A DNA stretch of 64,000 nucleotides from Tenodera sinensis (taxonomy: Eukaryota; Arthropoda; Insecta; Mantodea; Mantidae), in the NCBI GenBank assembly GCA_030765045.1, contig CM060967.1:120975434-121039433 (forward strand). Direction: 5' to 3'. Each line of letters begins with the position of its first letter. Position 1 is the stretch's first letter. The notes beneath the pieces were generated by a model. The model saw only the letters and a program-made list of their open reading frames with translations. It made no database searches and was not told the origin of the DNA. A program made the translations under genes and the position numbers. This document shows, in pieces, positions 1 through 10,639 of the stretch.

Positions 1-157
1 AGTATACCTTTTATGGTTGACTTATTCTTGGATCACAACAAATTAACTTGTACTGAAAAACAAGGACAATTTTGACACAGGCAGCTTCATACTCAATTAT
101 TTCTTTATAATCAGTAACACAAATTTTAAGAAAATACTTTTATTTTCACTGTATTAA

Positions 158-869
158 GGGTACACCAAAGTGAGAAAGGTGATTTTCTAAAGTACTGAAG
201 TTAGAGACAATTTTTGCAAAGGCATTACTAGTAAATAAAGAAATGTGTGTACCAAATTTCATTCCAACACCTAATCACATTCCTGATATATTAATTAATT
301 TATATCAATTTTATTGGGTATAATCAAAATCTATCTCCTCCAATAGATGTTGAACAACAGAGTTAATTTTTTAAAATTGTATCTCTTATTACCTGTGTAA
401 CAACTTAAAGGCTGGAAAGTTTGATATAGTGAATAGGTTTTCTTAAAAAGAAATTTTAATACCGCCAAGTATAAAAATGCCTTAAAAAGAGCGCATTATT
501 GCATCAGTTATTTAAAAAGAAGTATAAGCAATATCAAAATTACAAACCTACATTTTATTAACATATCCTGAAGTTTATTGGAAAAAGATTTAAATCCCTA
601 GCATGATTTTTGTGGCAGAAGATAGATTTTGAATATGAGAAAGTAACAAAGAAATCGTTTCCGAGAAAAATGAGTTTAAACTTGAGATGGAAGGTAGAGG
701 CAGAGGTGCACCATTCTAAAAATGGCGTCCAGAATGTCTGTTTCCCCCTACCTAGGGGATTGAAAGTTCGCAGATATATTGTTTAAGGTGGATGCATTTT
801 TTACAATAAAAAATCCAAAAATCGGATTTTTTTGGTCCAAACAGGCTAAAATATCACTTCGGTGTTCCC
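158..869. mobile_element. TTAA-flanked terminal-inverted-repeat element (non-autonomous)
   Basis: The left end GGGTACACCAAAGTGA (158-173) and the reverse complement of the right end, GGGAACACCGAAGTGA (854-869), match at 14 of 16 bases. Each is bordered outside by TTAA (154-157 and 870-873). That pattern is known for piggyBac-like and Kolobok-like DNA transposons; the superfamily here is not resolved. The 712-bp interior is AT-rich with no transposase-like frame, so this is probably a MITE-type derivative. A similar string, CCCTTAAGGCA, recurs near 1099-1109 and may be an end of a second, broken copy. Confidence 0.6.
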
Positions 870-1480
870 TTAAGGCATCAGGAAATGTCACAATCTCTGG
901 CAAGTGTAAGTACGCAAGGAAATTTTAAAATATTGCATTTATTCTATAATTAAAACATTTAATTATATTATTTCAGAAACTATTTGAGCTGGAAATTTAA
1001 TCGTTTGCAGAGTCATTTCTTTATTTACTCATATTAAGTGTGTCAATTTACGAGTAAAAGCTTTAAAAGTAATAACGTTAGAAGATTCAGCCTCAGTGTC
1101 CCTTAAGGCAATTAATGAATCGGAGAGAAAAATACAGGGCTGGTGGTCGCCCTACGCGGTCAACTTTGGAACGAGTCGCCCGCCCATCGCCCATCCTGCT
1201 GTGGGACAGACGTGACGTTACAGTCAAGCACGGGATACTCACTCCCCCTGCAAGGAAAATCACGTGCTTGCCAAAATTAGCCTCTCCCTTCTACAAAACT
1301 TTGAAAGGTAGAACGAAAGTGCTGATAAACTTTTTCAATCTAACCCAATGATATTTCCATGTGGTTCAAATGATGCTATATTTGGTCCCTCCACCTGATA
1401 TATTGTCAATTCACAGGATTAATCACACTTAAGAAGAAAGACATTGCTGATGGAAACAAAGTGTAAAGCTTTACACTGTA
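870..1480. other. Unassigned stretch between two repeats
   Basis: Mostly AT-rich sequence with a more GC-rich island at about 1130-1265. On the minus strand that island follows a pyrimidine-rich splice-acceptor-like string ending TTCCTTGCAG. It is discussed as a possible alternative exon among the findings. No recognisable protein. Confidence 0.4.
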
Positions 1481-1481
1481 A

Positions 1482-2040
1482 GCAAATGTTGAGATGCAAA
1501 TTTTGAAAGTAGAAAGAAAAGTTATTGAGCAGATTTCAGAATTTAATTATTTAGGTATTCAAATAACAAGCACCAAACATTTAAATCGAGAAGCAAAAAT
1601 ACTGGCCGATAAAGCAGAGAAGATATCAGGATGCATAAAAGAGATAATTTGGAGATGTAAGTATATGGTAGTAGAGAGTACATTCCGCATTTATAAAACA
1701 ATAGGTAGACCAATCTTAACTTATGCAGCAGATACAGAACAGATACAGTCAAAACAAATATTAAGTGAGAATTGAAAATATTAAGAATTCAAGGAAAACG
1801 TTTATTAGATAAAATACACAATACAGAAGTCAGAGAAAATTGCCAAATTCAGGATAAAACAAAATTTATTAGTGAGCCACGCGAATACTGAAAAGAAGAC
1901 ATTAACATGATCGAAAACAACCGTTTAGTAAAGAGCCAAAAAGCAAGACCTTCAGATAGGATAAGGACAAGAGGAAGGTTCGCTAGGAGATGGATTGACA
2001 GCATTTATAACTTACTCGAGGAATAAAAGGAGAAATAAAC
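1482..2040 (+). pseudogene. Non-LTR retrotransposon reverse transcriptase, 3' fragment, degenerate
   Basis: The open part at 1494-1775 reads in its middle FNYLGIQITS, then about 50 residues later IYKTIGRPILTYAA. These are typical of the region just downstream of the catalytic core of LINE reverse transcriptases: the YLG motif, then the Y(K)xxIRPxLTYAxE thumb/connection motif. Further C-terminal similarity (basic, Arg-rich, resembling GRPRKRW-type LINE tails) continues in shifted frames to about 2035. The catalytic domain and endonuclease are absent, so this is a 5'-truncated, frameshifted copy. It ends about 60 bases from the whirlin-like exon at 2100 and lies on the opposite strand. The exact clade is not determined. 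Confidence 0.6.
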
Positions 2041-2099
2041 AGAATACTATCTTATACACAAAGAAGAATAACAGTAAGAAGAAATGTTGAATTACTTAC

Positions 2100-2178
2100 C
2101 CTCTACTTTCTGCCCGTCGACTTCCAGGATGAGCTGCCCGACCTCCAAACCCCCAGCTTCGTATGCCGCACCATTTTC
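2100..2178 (-). CDS. dysc: Whirlin/Dyschronic-like PDZ exon, second half of PDZ domain
   Basis: A minus-strand exon of 79 bases bounded by an acceptor (GTTACAG, just above 2178) and a donor (GTAAGT, just below 2100). It reads 26 codons plus one base: ENGAAYEAG, then GLEVGQLILEVDG, then QKVEG across the donor. The GLxVGxxILEVxG block is the second half of a PDZ fold and closely resembles the third PDZ of whirlin-family scaffolds. It continues in phase 0 from the exon at 5859-5990, and the join rebuilds a normal PDZ order. Whirlin proteins are cytoplasmic scaffolds that bind C-terminal peptides of membrane proteins; Drosophila Dyschronic affects BK channel localisation and circadian output. The exon ends in phase 1. 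The remaining PDZ helix and C-terminus were not found downstream (positions below 2100) and probably lie outside the window. The family call is firm; orthology to dysc rather than a paralogue is inferred. Confidence 0.85.
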
Positions 2179-5027
2179 CTGTAACAGTCATCATCACCTA
2201 TCTTAAGTATAGTTTCCACAGGAGGGGAGACGTTTTGTTCTTCGATTTGTCTACCGTCCAAGGAGTCTGTTGTATTAGCACTGTGTTACCGTGAAGTCCG
2301 ATTACCCCAATAACACGTTAGTAATACTTTTTCATTCAGTTGTAACAGAACAGTGCTCCAGGTCTCAGTTTGATTACTCTATTTGAGAAGTTTTATTATG
2401 AAGTTTTTACCTTATAAAATCATACTAGCATTCCCTCAGTGAATATGCACAATGGACACAAATAACCCTTTGGATTTTAAACACGTAAACATTTGCTCTG
2501 AAGGCATACCTCCAAATTTATATCCGTGATACCACAAAATAGACTGGTAGAAATATAAATACATGAATATAATAACTTCCAATCTGATGTCTTGTTCTCG
2601 GTGTAGGCCGTGTCTTATTGCCCGAAAATAAACTCAAAGAATGCGGAAATTTATAACAAGAAATTCTTCAATGCCAAGATTTTCTTGTTCCTGAATGATT
2701 CCTTTGCAAACAGTGAAAATGAATCTCTTAATGCTCTAGGTTAAATATCAAGGCGAGGTTCATAAAACAGGAGATATGGACTAATGATCCAGGACACTAT
2801 TGTTATCAGATTCCTTGCCTTGCAATAAGTGAACAAAGAATACAAGGGAATTGTGTATTAATTATATCAAATAAGACAAACTCTTCGCACTATACAATGA
2901 AAATATAAATAAATAGAAGGAAATGCGTGTAAATAAAGAAAGAATACCTGTTGTATCCAGGCCAATGAAGCAAAAAAATTAAATATACAATACCTGCATG
3001 GCCTAATGATGACGAAGACCAGTGCCTGGTGAAATAAGAACAAGAAGAATTGTTACAGGAATGAGAAAAGATAAGCTGTATCTATTCAGGGGAAAATACA
3101 TAGACATCGGATATTTATCGGGAAGCAAAAGGCAGAATAAGTGTTTGTAAGAAAGAATAGGTTGCATTTTCCTTAAATGCAGGAAATAGTAGAAGGATAA
3201 GGCAAAATACGCGATTGTCAGCAATATTTCAAGAATGTTGATAGACTGAAACGAATGTACTAATCGGAGTTCAACTGTTAAAACATATCAACATGTTCTT
3301 GAAAGCTTCCTTCATGATTATCCATATTATTATTCCCTGTTCCACGTTCTAGTAAAGCAATGGTTTCTAAAATCCTCTGATTCTAGAGTTTTTTCCTTAC
3401 TGCAGCATGGAAAAGACTAGCTTTGGGCAGAGAAGAATGGAGGAAAGGGATAAAGGAGACTAAGGCCCGATATTAGGCTGTAACGCCATTGTAGAGAAGA
3501 AGAATGATTTCTAAAATTATTTTACAGTACATCTTCACTCTAATATCTTCACAGTCTTGGGTCCTAAGTTTCCCTCGCCTACACATCCCCAATAAATAGG
3601 CTGTACTGAAATAGTTTGTTTCTTTTGGCTGATTTTGGATAAGCTCGAGAATTTAATTCATATACTTTGAAACTATTTCAAGCAAAACCTGTTCAATAAT
3701 GTACAAGGTGGCAATAATTAAACAGAAATTTGAGCCAGTCATCAATATTAATGATGATGAGACCAAATAAATTGAAATGAGACAAATAACGTTTGAGACA
3801 GTGGGAGTTACATTCCGGGAAGAAAAATAAATAGTTAAGATAGGTGTCACCGGAGGAGGAAATGGCACTGTATGAGAAGTAAAGGAAAGTAAAGTGATAT
3901 TAATCCAATACAATTTCAAATTTCAGTTCCAAACAGGGCTCAAAGTGCTGCCCATAAACATGTTCCACAGGCAAAATCTATGAATCGCATTGCCCATTGC
4001 AGAACGCAGCGCACCTAACTGCCAGTGGAGTGCTATGTGCTTTTTTAAAATTGCCGAAGTACCCATATGTTCTCGATACACCTTGTCTTTAGATAAACCC
4101 AGGTGCAAACGTCACACGTGGGCGTCGTTTTCTTCCCTGCTGGTAACTTTCAGAACTAATATTTTTCTCCCAGTATGCCTCCCCCTGTTTGAAACGAATG
4201 TGCGTCAACATGAGCTTCGAAACTTGGCCACCCAATACTCAGGTTATTAAGCATCAATAAACATACAAAATGTCCAGCTGGGATTAGGATTTATTACTAA
4301 TAGAAGCTAGGTTTCTATCAACATATTTCATGTTTAACAATATTCACAAAGATGTGAAATACACACAATGTTAGAGAATTCAATGGATAAAGTTTTTGGG
4401 ATTACAGAGCGGTACTAAAGCAAACACCTTTATATAGAACACTATGGTCTTTGAGTATATGGTTGTTTTCAATAGATCAAAATCAATAATGAACTAGTGC
4501 TTCACTGATACTTTTTCTCTGAGTTTCTGCTAATTGCAGATAATAGTGCTATGTTCAAACATTTCTTGTGAAGCCTTCCATAACACGTGCTTTTAACTTT
4601 GAAAGAAATACGAGAAATTAAACTTCGGTTCACTACAAACGTGCCCCATTCGCTGTTTGGGAAAGAACTGTGTAATGACTTGTAGCGATTTGAACCCAGC
4701 TCTACCAAATTGACAGAACAGCACGCTAATGACTGTGGTATTACTACACGTATTTGCATCTTTGACGAGTATGATTCTATATGCTAAAGTGGAGGTATCA
4801 GTGGTGCACTGACTCTTGCTGACGGATCATTTTTTTTCCAGAGAAAGCAAAGTTCACAGCTTCGAAAATAACTCGATGGTAGTCATCTTTGGGCTTATGA
4901 AAGATACATTTACTATTTTAGAGCGCAAATCAGTACCACATTTGTATAACATTTTTATTTATTTGCATTTATGAGTATGAATGTCCAAATGAAAAGTAAT
5001 TAGGTAACTTCATAGTGTGTCATCACT
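2179..5027. other. Intron of the whirlin-like gene, no recognisable element
   Basis: This lies between the two PDZ exons on the minus strand. The sequence is AT-rich with short spurious frames (for example 3653-3919 minus and 3990-4250 plus) that match no family I know. No inverted repeat, SINE or LINE signal was seen here. Confidence 0.5.
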
Positions 5028-5100
5028 GTCCTATGTAGGTCTGAGTGGCTTAGTCCCAAGGTCGCGGGTCCAAGCCCGGTCCAGAGCCAATGTTCAGACC
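5028..5100 (+). mobile_element. tRNA-derived SINE head, fragment
   Basis: The stretch carries GTCTGAGTGGCTTAGTCC followed by GTCGCGGGTCCAAGCCCGG. These look like a decayed A box (GAGTGGCTTAG) and B box (GGGTCCAAGCCC), which are internal polymerase III promoter elements of a tRNA-derived SINE. About 20 bases between the boxes seem to be deleted, so it is not a tRNA gene. A matching SINE tail appears at 5515-5640. Confidence 0.6.
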
Positions 5101-5233
5101 CAACGATTCCATATGGAGTAAGTCATAAGTTATAAACCTTTCAAAGTATTTTAATGTTTTTTCTGTTATATTCTTGTTATATTTTTATAATTTTCATTGT
5201 AGTGACGTTTTAATAGAAAGAAACAGAATCCAT

Positions 5234-5343
5234 GCAACCGCAGTCAAATGATACCCTGTCATCTTCCACGCGTGCCATTACACCGATTATTTTACATGGA
5301 CCATCCCACATTCTTTACCACAGACACAGTTGACTGCGGTTGC
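5234..5343. repeat. Short inverted-repeat (hairpin) element
   Basis: GCAACCGCAGTCAA (5234-5247) is repeated exactly as its reverse complement at 5330-5343, giving a 14-bp perfect stem with an 82-base loop. It may be a small MITE. It sits inside the gap between a SINE head and a SINE tail. Confidence 0.55.
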
Positions 5344-5514
5344 TAACACTCGAATCCGCGAGCTATAGCATTCAATGGATGACCAGTCCATTTGTCTGAT
5401 CGTAACGATCTTGGCTATTCAAGTCAATTGTACGAGGCAATTCTTATGCTCATATGAAAACCGGTTTAAATTGGAGGGAGACCGGCATAAGTAACAAAAC
5501 AATTTTGGCTGGAA

Positions 5515-5640
5515 AGGGTTAAGTGTGCCTAAAAGGGATAACCCTATGTACTGGCATGTAAAAAACTCCTGCAGCACAAAATTCTGACTCACGTTGATAT
5601 GCTGTTAGCAAGGGACAGCGTCGTTAACAAACAAAATATT
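5515..5640 (+). mobile_element. SINE tail fragment
   Basis: Contains TACTGGCATGTAAAAAACTC followed by CTGCAGCACAAAATTCTGAC and, further on, a CGTCGTTAA string. The order and wording match a more complete copy at 26955-27110 (TTTACTGGCATCTGAAAGAA, then CTCCTGCGGGACGAAATTCC). It is in the same orientation as the tRNA-like head at 5028-5100, so the two may be halves of one SINE separated by about 400 bases. Confidence 0.5.
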
Positions 5641-5858
5641 TATTTAGAGCGTCCTATACCAAAATGTTCCAAGACTATTCCTCTGTAACCCCTGAAAATT
5701 TGTTAGTTGAATTCTGTATAATTCTGTAATGTGAAAGGTTAATAAAAGTGAAATAAATGCTTGCTTTAAAGCAATTAGCTATCTTCAAATGACAGCTTAA
5801 AATGGAGTATAAAAGCAAGAAATTAAAAATTTTGGGTACGTATTCCAGCAATACTTAC

Positions 5859-5990
5859 GTGGATATTGATGATGCGAGGCAACGGATGTTTCGTGTTGGC
5901 TCCACCTTCTATGGCTATTCCGAGTATGGGTTTGGTTTTCTTCACCGTAATCCGTAAGTTACCCTGCTGATCCGGCACAACCAATGCCCC
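5859..5990 (-). CDS. dysc: Whirlin/Dyschronic-like PDZ exon, first half of PDZ domain
   Basis: A 132-base (44-codon) minus-strand exon with acceptor GTTTTAG above 5990 and donor GTAAGT below 5859, both phase 0. Key segments are VVPDQQGNLRITVKK, then LGIAIEGGANTKHPLP, then RIINIH. The LGIAIEGGANT-x-PLPRI string is the hallmark carboxylate-binding loop and second strand of the third PDZ in whirlin-type scaffolds, where the usual GLGF is replaced by LGIAI. The exon joins directly to 2100-2178 to give INIH-ENGAAYEAGG. Such PDZ modules bind C-terminal motifs of channels and adhesion proteins at synapses or sensory cilia. The intron to the next exon is 3.7 kb. Little else could produce this sequence, and the flanking splice sites make a processed copy unlikely. 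Confidence 0.9.
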
Positions 5991-6739
5991 CTAAAACAGT
6001 CGGTCACAAACCTCTCATAGTTCAAATATTTTATGATTCCAGAATGCGGAATCTCTAGTTGAGTAACTGAACCACATAAAATATTTCCAGCACTATTATT
6101 AACTCAGGGTCTGGTAAACTGCAAGAAAGAAAACTTTTAGTGTATAGTTTAATTACTCAGATCGTCTATAACTATTGTAATAACTAATTATTAAAACTTT
6201 GTATCTCAATAACCTGTAGAAGTTTCTCATTTTCTAAAGTTTATGTGCTGAACATGCCTTGCAGAGAATTGCCATTTGTGCCACTATGGTTTCTCCAGAC
6301 TAAACATTTACTTTTAACGTTTACAAGAAGGCTCTGATAAATTACACAAGACAATATGCGCAAACGGTTTGCAATTTTTAACAGGATTTATTTTGATAAC
6401 TAAAATTGTATTTTCAAATGTGACGTGGTCTGGGTACCATACCTTGCATTAGCAGCGCAACGGTTGGGGCGATTGTGGTGATCTCTTCTAGATGCAGATA
6501 TCTACTCCTACAGTCTTAATGGCACTGAACAAAGAAGAATGTAGCAGTTGAAGGTCCACTTACGCATCTTAAATGTTCCTAACAGTGCATTCTCTGGCAC
6601 AAAGCTAAATTACAGTCGTTAGACGAGAAGCCGAGGCTCCTCACTGGGAGGCCAGCAGTCTAATCATGGGCGAAGTTTTCCTGTAGTAGTTTTATTTATT
6701 TAATATTGGCAGAATATCCTTATCATCCGTATTCCACAT
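5991..6739. other. Intron sequence, nothing recognised
   Basis: AT-rich. A slightly GC-richer stretch at about 6425-6500 has no open frame or repeat partner that I could find within the window. Confidence 0.45.
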
Positions 6740-6900
6740 CAGTCAGTGAGGCAATCTCTTGTTGGTTTGAATTCAGGTCAGACACATGTGCATATGACCT
6801 AGGTGAGTGGTGAAAGGGAAGGAGTATGGACACATTTGAACTGAGTGACTGGAAGACATACTTTGCAACGACGGTCCACACCCAGCCTCTGTGAGAGACC
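6740..6900 (+). repeat. Dispersed repeat copy, partner at 52.25-52.40 kb
   Basis: The strings GACCTAGGTGAG, GAAAGGGAAGGAGTATGG, TGACTGGAAGACAT and TTTGCAACGACGGTCCAC are matched in the same order in the reverse complement of 52250-52400 (GCCTAGGTGAAC, GAAAGGGGAGGAGTACGA, TGGCTGGAAGCCAT, TTTGCAACAACGATCCAC). By eye they agree at about 70 percent. This shows a dispersed repeat family of unknown class. Confidence 0.55.
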
Positions 6901-7384
6901 ATCTCCTATTGGTTTGACGTCAATATTATGTGGCACTCATACATTCACCTATGAAAGAGTTTGGACTCCGACTCAGAAGGTAGAAACCAGGGGAGTAAAG
7001 CAAACATTAAGTGGAATGCCAGAACCAAAGGGGATGGGCCTGGAAGTGGTAGAGGCAGTCTAGTACTTCCTTACCAACACAAACCACTGTGCATTATATG
7101 GGCACGATTCCATGTACTCCAGCGAAATTTCATGACATAAAACCTATTTTTTTCACGATATAACTAATTTTGGGTACTTACTCATGCTGTTGACATGGTT
7201 TAAAATCTAACTGGTTACTACGCAAACAAAAGGAGTCGCAGGGCTTACATAAAGGAGCAAAGAACGCAGATGCGAGAAGTAAAACCATCACAATACATAC
7301 ATTTATTTAGATATATTTATAAAAATAAATAATAATACACAGAGCATTATTCAAAAGCTTAGGCATATCTTCCCTCGAAAATGT

Positions 7385-7517
7385 AAACACACATGGACCT
7401 TGTTCTAAAAATGCTTGTTTTTAAATTCTTTTTTGATTTAGGTACTTCCGATGAAATTTCGACATCGAATTTTTGGATGGAATGCAATACTTTCTCTATA
7501 ACGTGGTAGAGAAAGTA
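7385..7517 (-). repeat. DR1 repeat, end fragment
   Basis: On the minus strand it reads ATTCGATGTCGAAATTTCAT preceded by a hairpin formed by ACTTTCTCTA and TAGAGAAAGT (7489-7516). It then runs into the GCATTTTTAGAACAAGG motif. The same order starts the longer DR1 copies at 16.1, 22.0, 32.4 and 58.4 kb. Only the hairpin end of the family remains here. Confidence 0.7.
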
Positions 7518-7918
7518 ACAAGTTTTTGTAAGTAAAAGTTCTTAGAGGTTATATAAAAATAAACGATAGTGGCTAGAGAAGTTCATGCGAACAAACCTGC
7601 TGAACTCATCAATTCTGAGAACGGAATGCGTCAATACATTATTTTCATTATCTGCACCTTTTTCTTTTAACCATTTGCAGAATGAAGTACATATCAACTC
7701 ATACCTCTGTTTTTATTCTTTGGTGTTCACTCCTCTCATCCATTTTTCTAAGCATGTTGTATTTCCAAATTATTGGACATGTCGTCTATTACTTCTTCCA
7801 TAATGAAGTAAAAATAAACCAGATTGCCAGCATTACTATAAAACTACAATATAATATGGCGGCGTAGAGAAGAATGACTTATTTACAACTTAGTGTACCG
7901 ATATAGACGAATTAACTT
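7518..7918. other. Unassigned AT-rich stretch
   Basis: Short overlapping frames at 7585-7867 have hydrophobic, low-complexity translations with no known relative. No repeat structure was seen. Confidence 0.4.
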
Positions 7919-8013
7919 CACACACACACGCACGCACGCACATATAGACACACACACAGACACACACACAGACCCACACACACACACACACACACACATA
8001 CGGACACACACAG
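7919..8013. repeat. Interrupted (CA)n microsatellite
   Basis: Alternating CA dinucleotides with occasional G and T substitutions. Frames across it give artefactual Cys/Val repeats. Confidence 0.95.
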
Positions 8014-8254
8014 TCTTGCAAAAAACTTGAAAATGGCTTGACTGGTTTAAATATTGTCTTCTTTGTTTTGTTTGCCTCACTAGTGGGATAGTTTAGAAAA
8101 AAGGAATATTAAGAAAAACTCAAAGGAACAACCTAAAAATCGAACAAATCGAAATTGGTAATTTTGTACGGGAATTGCCACTTCAGATTACTTTCAATAT
8201 ATAGCGCTTATGGCACACATCATTTGACAGTTGCATCTATTACATTCAAAATGC

Positions 8255-8257
<3 letters not shown>

Positions 8258-8352
<95 letters not shown>

Positions 8353-8360
8353 TTTTTTTT
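8258..8360. repeat. (TTA)n microsatellite ending in T10
   Basis: About 90 bases of uninterrupted TTA/ATT followed by a run of ten T. The Ile- and Asn-homopolymer frames over it are artefacts. Confidence 0.95.
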
Positions 8361-8574
8361 GGTAAAGAAAAAGATGGATTTTGAGAATAGATTCGGTTAA
8401 ATCGAATTCAATTACATTTTGCGAACGTTCATTTTGACCATCCATTCTATTAAGGTAAATTAACTTTGCAGGCTTAGATATAACCACCAAAATGTGTTTT
8501 AGTGAAACTCGAGGAATTAGTTTGAGTTTTCAATATTGTAAACTTTTTAAGGTAAGTTCAACAAATCTGAGTTA

Positions 8575-9170
8575 TTATGATAACAATTCCGTGCAATGAG
8601 GCGAGACTGGCTGTGAAAAAGCTCATAAACAACGCCATCGAGGAGAAGATATCAAGGGAAAGCACAAACAAGAAAATGTTTTGACTCCGCACATCCCGAT
8701 GATTCCTACGGACTTGACTTCAATTTCAAACAGCTGCATTTCCGCGTGCGTCTAGCCTTAGCGATGACCATCGACAAGTCACAAGGCAAGTCGTTGGAAG
8801 TTTGCGCAATTAACTTTGCATTTCTGTATTTCGCACATTGACAACTGTACGTCGCATGTTCACGTGTCGGAAAGCCATCTACTTAGTTTATTTACGCACA
8901 GGGAAAGAAAACAAAAAACTTAGTTTACCAGAAAGCTTTGCATTGAATGTTAACTGCATTTATATTTCATGCAAATAAAAGACATTAAATTAATTTGAAT
9001 TACAAACGTGTTAGATTTAATGAACAAACAACACTCAAACCGTACACGATGCGACTAATATTATTGATCTCAATTAATTGAGGCTGGAAGGTGATTAAGA
9101 TTGATTATCACTTATGAAGAATTGCAATCAAATCAAGTTCAGGTGGTACGAAGTCCACCGGGTCATCTAG
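8575..9170 (+). mobile_element. Helitron, 3' portion with terminal hairpin
   Basis: The element ends in CTAG (9167-9170) followed by T (9171). It is preceded by a short hairpin, GGTGG (9142-9146) with CCACC (9155-9159). This is the known 3' signature of Helitrons: a hairpin about 10 bases before CTRR, inserted before a T. The helicase remnant lies upstream. The 5' end (TC) was not identified, so the left boundary is only where protein similarity begins. Confidence 0.75.
8580..8946 (+). pseudogene. Helitron Rep/helicase, C-terminal remnant (Pif1-like helicase)
   Basis: Three frames collinear with the end of Helitron-encoded Pif1-type helicases are readable. The first (8580-8684) reads NEARLAVKKLINNAIEEK. 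The second includes IPMIPTDL at about 8693. The third has LALAMTIDKSQGKSLEVC (about 8750-8810), resembling motif V of Pif1 helicases. After a further shift, QLYVACSRVGKPS (8842-8880) is motif VI. At least two frameshifts and stops (TGA at 8682-8684, TAG after GKPST) show that it is dead. In an active Helitron this protein unwinds DNA during rolling-circle transposition. It lies just upstream of the recognisable 3' terminus at 9170, as expected for the family. Confidence 0.8.
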
Positions 9171-9171
9171 T

Positions 9172-10639
9172 GTGTATATAAATATTTCAGCAAAGTTCTC
9201 AATTAATAAAATTCAAGTGATATAAATTTCCTTTGCGCAAAAACAGTATGCAATATACTCGTACACGTATTAAGTATTTGCCAGCACTTGGAAATTGGAA
9301 ATATCGAATACGGTACGTCTCCTTTTCCTGAGTGCTGACATATGGCACTTACTGCACTAATATCGCAATATATGTACTATTAACACATACAGCGTTACAC
9401 ACAGAAGCGTTGCGTTACCTCTATGAAAGGGGTTTTAATAAGCGGCAGTGATGAACACGTGTTATTGCATTTCGATGTATATTAGCTGCTCTGTTGTTCT
9501 AACAGCAAGCATGACTGAATCTGGATTCAATCTCTGGCGATTTTGGACAAGCAATCGGAACTAAACTGTGCATGAAGCGGATATATCCTCCTTATGAGAA
9601 TAATTGGGGAGCTGTCCAAGGATAGTACAGGCCAGTACAGAAAGGGAAGAATGTGGCAGTTGTTACCTGACTGTATGAACCTGATTTATGGACCCAAATA
9701 TCTCCGCGGGGTTTTAACAACACTTCACCCTTCTCAACCATTTAAGCATAAAACAAGTTTTAGCCTTGATAGTTTTTATCATAGTTCGTTCCAACGTAAT
9801 AACTAGGCTTCGGTTCCGGTTGCATGTGGCCAGCATTTCATTTGTATTTACAGGGAGGCTTTCTGTGCAGCAAACGTTGGGTAGGAGCCACGTTGCCTTA
9901 TAAACAGGCTACAGCAGCAGTGTGTCATCCTCCACCCCCCCCCCCCATCCCTACCTCCGCTGTTATAATTGGACATGAAGTGCAAATGAATACAGTAAAG
10001 TAGCTCTTTACATGTCATTTGCAACCCGGACCGGAGCCTAGTAGAAGTGGAACAACAATACGGTCTCCCTCTATAAGTATACTATTATATTAGGTAACCG
10101 TTTTTATCACCTACATCAAAAGAGGATATTTTCTACAGCTATTATAAGATTAAATAAAGATAACGATTATATAAATCAATGAATTAATCTAAGTACTATG
10201 TCCTAGAAATGCGAAAGAAAAATATATCTCCAAAATATGCGGTAAGAAACAATAACTATAGAGCCCTGCGGAAAACAAATTAAAACACAAAAGAAAGAAC
10301 AACGCAACGAAAGAATACATGAAATTAGAACTAGGGGGGCGCGATATACTCTATACCAACAATGTTAAAATCATGAAATTCAGGCATATTTTTCTCTGTA
10401 ACTACACAATTTATCATAAAACATTAACAACACTTAAAATACGCGTGATTTTTTTTTAAAAAAATCCTATAGTTTATAAGTTATAATTTTATAAATTATT
10501 GGTCCTTTTTAATCTAAAAACCTGGTTAATCAGCCTGTAACTTTTTATGCATATTAAATATTTCAAAACGACCATGTTAAATATTTAGCTATCACTAACA
10601 GGTCACTGGTGTAAATGTATGGTTCTAGGTTATTTTTAA
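9172..10639. other. Unassigned stretch, one poly(C) run
   Basis: AT-rich with a C-rich run at about 9937-9950. The small frame at 9594-9806 has no recognisable motif. No inverted repeats found. Confidence 0.4.
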
